A stretch of 25,207 bases of DNA, from the NCBI GenBank assembly GCA_035296325.1, contig DATHBD010000010.1, forward strand, positions 1 through 25,207. Direction: 5' to 3'. The stretch is from DATHBD01 sp035296325 (lineage in GTDB: Bacteria > Actinomycetota > Actinomycetes > Mycobacteriales > Micromonosporaceae). The position numbers and the translations under genes were made by a program. The notes beneath the pieces were generated by a model. That model was not told where the DNA came from. It worked only from the letters and a program-made list of their open reading frames with translations, and did no database searches. Position 1 is the first letter of the stretch. Each line of letters opens with the position of its first letter. Shown in pieces: positions 23,207-25,207 of the stretch.

Positions 23207-23925
23207 GACGCCATGCTGCGGTGGGGGCTCGCCAGCGTCGACTACGCGGGCCACGGAGACCGCGACTGGGTGCAGGGTCACTTCATCCGCCACGGCGTGC
23301 GCCCCCGCGACGTCGGCGTCCCGGAGATCCGCCGGCTCACTTCGTCCCGCTGGGACTACAAGAAACTACTCGCGGGTCTGTCAGCACTGGACTTCCGCAG
23401 TGGCAACGAACTGGCCGACGACCGTAGACCGTTGTACGACCCGGTCAACCTGTACCGCTCGGATGTGCGCGTCGCAGTGGTGAAGAAGAACAAGACGGTG
23501 CTGCAACGCCTCGTCGCGGACCTACGCAGTATTCACACCCGGCTCGGCGAGATCCCGACGCTGATGATCGACGACGAGGCCGACCAGGCGTCGGTCAACA
23601 CGGTCAACCAGAAATAGTCCGCCCGGGAACAACGGGACCGCAGCGCGATCAACAAGCTGATCGCCGAACTGCTGGGACTGCTCGACCGCGCGCAGTATGT
23701 CGGCTACACCGCGACGCCGTTCGCCAACGTATTCGTCGACCCGGACGACTCAGAGGACATCTTCCCGAAGGACTTCATCGTCAGCCTCGAACCACCCGGG
23801 GCTTACATGGGGGGCAAGGACTTCCACGACCTGAACATCTCCGAGGACAGCCCGCGAACGGTGGCCAACTCCAACGAAATGGCGTTCATACGCGATCTTC
23901 GCGCCGGCCTCGACGACGAGCCTGG
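23207..23925 (+). pseudogene. Z1-domain helicase-like protein, truncated with internal stop
   Basis: One open frame with a single TAG at 23615-23617 reads DYKKLLAGLSALDF, YRSDVRVAVVKKNKTVLQRL, IPTLMIDDEADQASVNTVN, then after the stop RSAINKLIAELLGLL, AQYVGYTATPFANVFVDP, EDIFPKDFIVSLEPP and MGGKDFHDL. The DEAD box and TAT-P motif with this context match the Z1 domain (PF10593), a superfamily 2 helicase-type module known from restriction-like defence operons with MORC/MutL ATPases. The usual protein is several times longer; both ends are missing. The 5' side meets the anti-sigma-type gene and the 3' side runs into an unrelated ATPase fragment at about 23922. Confidence 0.7.
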
Positions 23926-24440
23926 TTCTACAAGGAGTCCGCGCGGCGGTGCCGAAGGGCGCCGTCGTGGAAATGCTGAAACCCGACGCCGTGCTGCGCA
24001 CCGAGCGGGTCCGCGTCTCCAGCATCAGTGACGTCTCCTCCGGCGGACAACTACTTACCGCCGCGATCATCCTTTACTGCACGATGGCGGCGCTACGCGT
24101 CAACGAACGAGGCCATACCAACCGCCCGCACGCTGGAGTGCTGTTCCTCGATAACCCCATCGGCCGCGCCTCCGCCGGATACCTACTCGAACTGCAACTC
24201 ACCGTCGCGCAAACTCTCGGCGTGCAATTGATCTACACTACTGGTCTGTTCGACACCAACGCCCTTTCCGTCTTCCCGCTTGTCGTGCGCCTGCGCAACG
24301 ACGCCGACCTGCGTGCGGGGCTGAAGTACCTCTCCGTCGACAGCGAGATGCGCCGGCCGCTCGAGCAGCTCGGTGAACCCGACGGCTCAGGCGGTCTCAC
24401 CGCGACCAGAGTCTTCCTGCGCCCTACCGCGCCAACATGA
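23923..24440 (+). pseudogene. C-terminal fragment of an SMC-like ABC ATPase (possibly JetC-like)
   Basis: The frame opens with LVLQGVRAAVPKGAVVEMLK and continues with the ABC signature-like VSSGGQLLTAAIILY, a Walker B strand AGVLFLDNPIGRASAGYLLE and VAQTLGVQLIYTTGLFDTNA, up to TGA 24438-24440. These are the end parts of the head domain of an SMC/RecN-like coiled-coil ATPase. Walker A and the coiled coil are absent, so over 80% of such a protein is missing. Its stop overlaps the next start as ATGA, and the next gene resembles JetD of Wadjet, so a JetC-like identity is plausible but unproven. The junction with the Z1 fragment at about 23922 has no start signal. Confidence 0.55.
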
Positions 24441-25000
24441 CGAGCGACCAGCAACCAATCCTGTCCGACCGCGCGTGCCGACTCCGTGCTGCTCTTGTGG
24501 ACTGGCCACCGCGCCGCGTGCCAATCCAGCATCTTTGGCAGATCCTCGACGCCATCGACCCGGCGACTCGGACCTTCCTGCACCGTCGCCAACTTCTCGC
24601 CGATACGCTGGCCGAACTGGCCAGCGCCCATGCAATCGGCCTACCCGCCCAGGCCTCCTACGACCGAACGGAACTTCCCCCGCTGCCCCGATTCGTCACT
24701 CTCCCCAGCCCCGACCAGCTTCGACGGGGCCCCACCCCGATCGTCTGGCACCCTGCGCTGTCTTGGGCCGCGGACGCGGCAATCACCGCGGCCCAACGGC
24801 CAACCCTCGAAAAGATCAACCGGTGGTTGTTCACGAGGCGAGGCAACGTAGTCGTTCCGCAACGAGAACGGTCGCTGGAGATTCTCGGTAATGAGAAGGC
24901 GCTTGACCGTCCGCGCCGGATGGCCCGGTTGGGCAGGAACCGTCGAGCTGCAAGCATTCTTCAGTTTAGATGCCCCAGTGCACCGCGCGCCGATGGATAG
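24437..25000 (+). pseudogene. JetD-like (DUF3322/DUF2220) gene, 3' truncated
   Basis: ATG 24437 overlaps the upstream stop (ATGA). About 155 residues look native, ending in NVVVPQRERSLEILGNEKALD, which resembles the segment entering the Toprim-like DUF2220 half of JetD proteins of the Wadjet plasmid-defence system (typically ERSLEIFGDEK.LD). After about 24905 the remaining 30 codons (RPRRMARLG ... SAPRADG) do not look like the family. The nuclease domain is therefore lost. The truncation lies next to transposase sequence on the opposite strand. Confidence 0.55.
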
Positions 25001-25207
25001 AGTATTCCTGGGTGTCGGGGTCTGCGCCGCGAGGACTGCGACGGCTTCGGCGACGTAGCGGTACGTGGTCGCCCGAGACACCCCGAACCCGGCTCCGAGG
25101 GTGGTCTTGTCCCCGCCTTTGCGGAACCACACCAGCACGAGAACTGCCTGGTAGAAGCAGGTCAACTTGCGGGTACCGCGTCGTGTGCCCACCTGGCGGC
25201 GCTGCGC
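24960..25207 (-). mobile_element. IS5-type transposase fragment
   Basis: The minus strand is open from the window edge: QRRQVGTRRGTRKLT, YQAVLVLVWFRKGGDK, then a helix-turn-helix FGVSRATTYRYVAEAVAVLA and AAQTP. This matches the N-terminal DNA-binding part of IS5-family (DDE_Tnp_4 type) actinobacterial transposases. The expected downstream DDE catalytic region is not seen; the frame decays after about 25015 into non-family sequence. The element runs off the right edge, so its 5' end and terminal repeat are outside the window. Its inner boundary with the JetD-like gene lies somewhere between 24900 and 25015. Confidence 0.6.

Noticed and set aside
22436..23293. A 285-residue minus-strand protein covering the anti-sigma-type gene and opposite the LCP gene
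   Set aside because: Only its first 70 or so residues match the ATPase family; the rest is a wrong-frame reading beyond the frameshift and antisense to the LCP gene.
1..25207. tRNA, rRNA or other structured RNA genes
   Set aside because: I saw no tRNA-like cloverleaf or rRNA sequence by eye; a covariance search would be needed to exclude small RNAs.

Overview
This is GC-rich actinobacterial DNA. Most of it (about 2.5-21.3 kb) is a type VII (ESX-like) secretion locus with all the usual actinobacterial membrane genes: eccC, eccD, eccB, eccE and two mycosin proteases. There are two WXG100 genes, several larger WXG-type or glycine-rich putative substrates, and small YbaB-fold genes. No eccA is visible. 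The gene set and high GC suggest a filamentous actinomycete such as a Micromonosporaceae or Pseudonocardiaceae member, but the genus cannot be fixed from the sequence.

Layout. (1) 0.15-2.1 kb, plus strand: a WXG-type protein with membrane segments, a YbaB-like gene and a two-helix membrane protein. The first two are each broken by one apparently missing base. (2) 2.2-8.0 kb, minus strand: a substrate cassette in transcription order EspC-like protein (8.0), WXG-type membrane protein (7.7), two YbaB-like proteins (6.9, 6.5), a small membrane protein (6.2), a helical EspC-like protein (5.7), a glycine-rich WXG substrate (5.3) and a mycosin (3.8). Many neighbours overlap by 1-4 bases. (3) 8.3-13.0 kb, minus strand: eccC followed by two WXG100 genes and a hairpin terminator. 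(4) 13.2-17.8 kb: eccD (plus), convergent with a second mycosin (minus), then an unknown gene and eccE (minus). (5) 17.9-21.3 kb, plus strand: eccB, a helical small protein and a second glycine-rich WXG substrate, ending at a perfect 22-bp hairpin. (6) 21.7-22.8 kb: a LytR-CpsA-Psr cell-wall ligase. (7) 22.8-25.2 kb: gene debris, comprising a frameshifted anti-sigma-type ATPase, a truncated Z1-domain helicase with an internal stop, the C-terminal end of an SMC-like ABC ATPase, a truncated JetD-like (Wadjet) gene and part of an IS5-type transposase.

How it works together. EccB, EccC, EccD and EccE should form the inner-membrane channel, with EccC as the motor that recognises WXG100 and related helical substrates. 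The mycosins are membrane-anchored subtilisin-like proteases outside the membrane. The accessory genes look like a turning-over substrate repertoire.

The most notable signals are: (a) a C-terminal tail (W-L-x-E-D-x-x-V-W, then P-x-V-L-G) shared by both glycine-rich substrates and left behind in two relics; (b) a direct repeat of about 100 bp carrying that tail at both edges of the 6-kb cassette; (c) two separate cassettes pairing a WXG-type membrane protein with YbaB-fold proteins and a small membrane protein; and (d) the defence-gene scrapyard at the right end.
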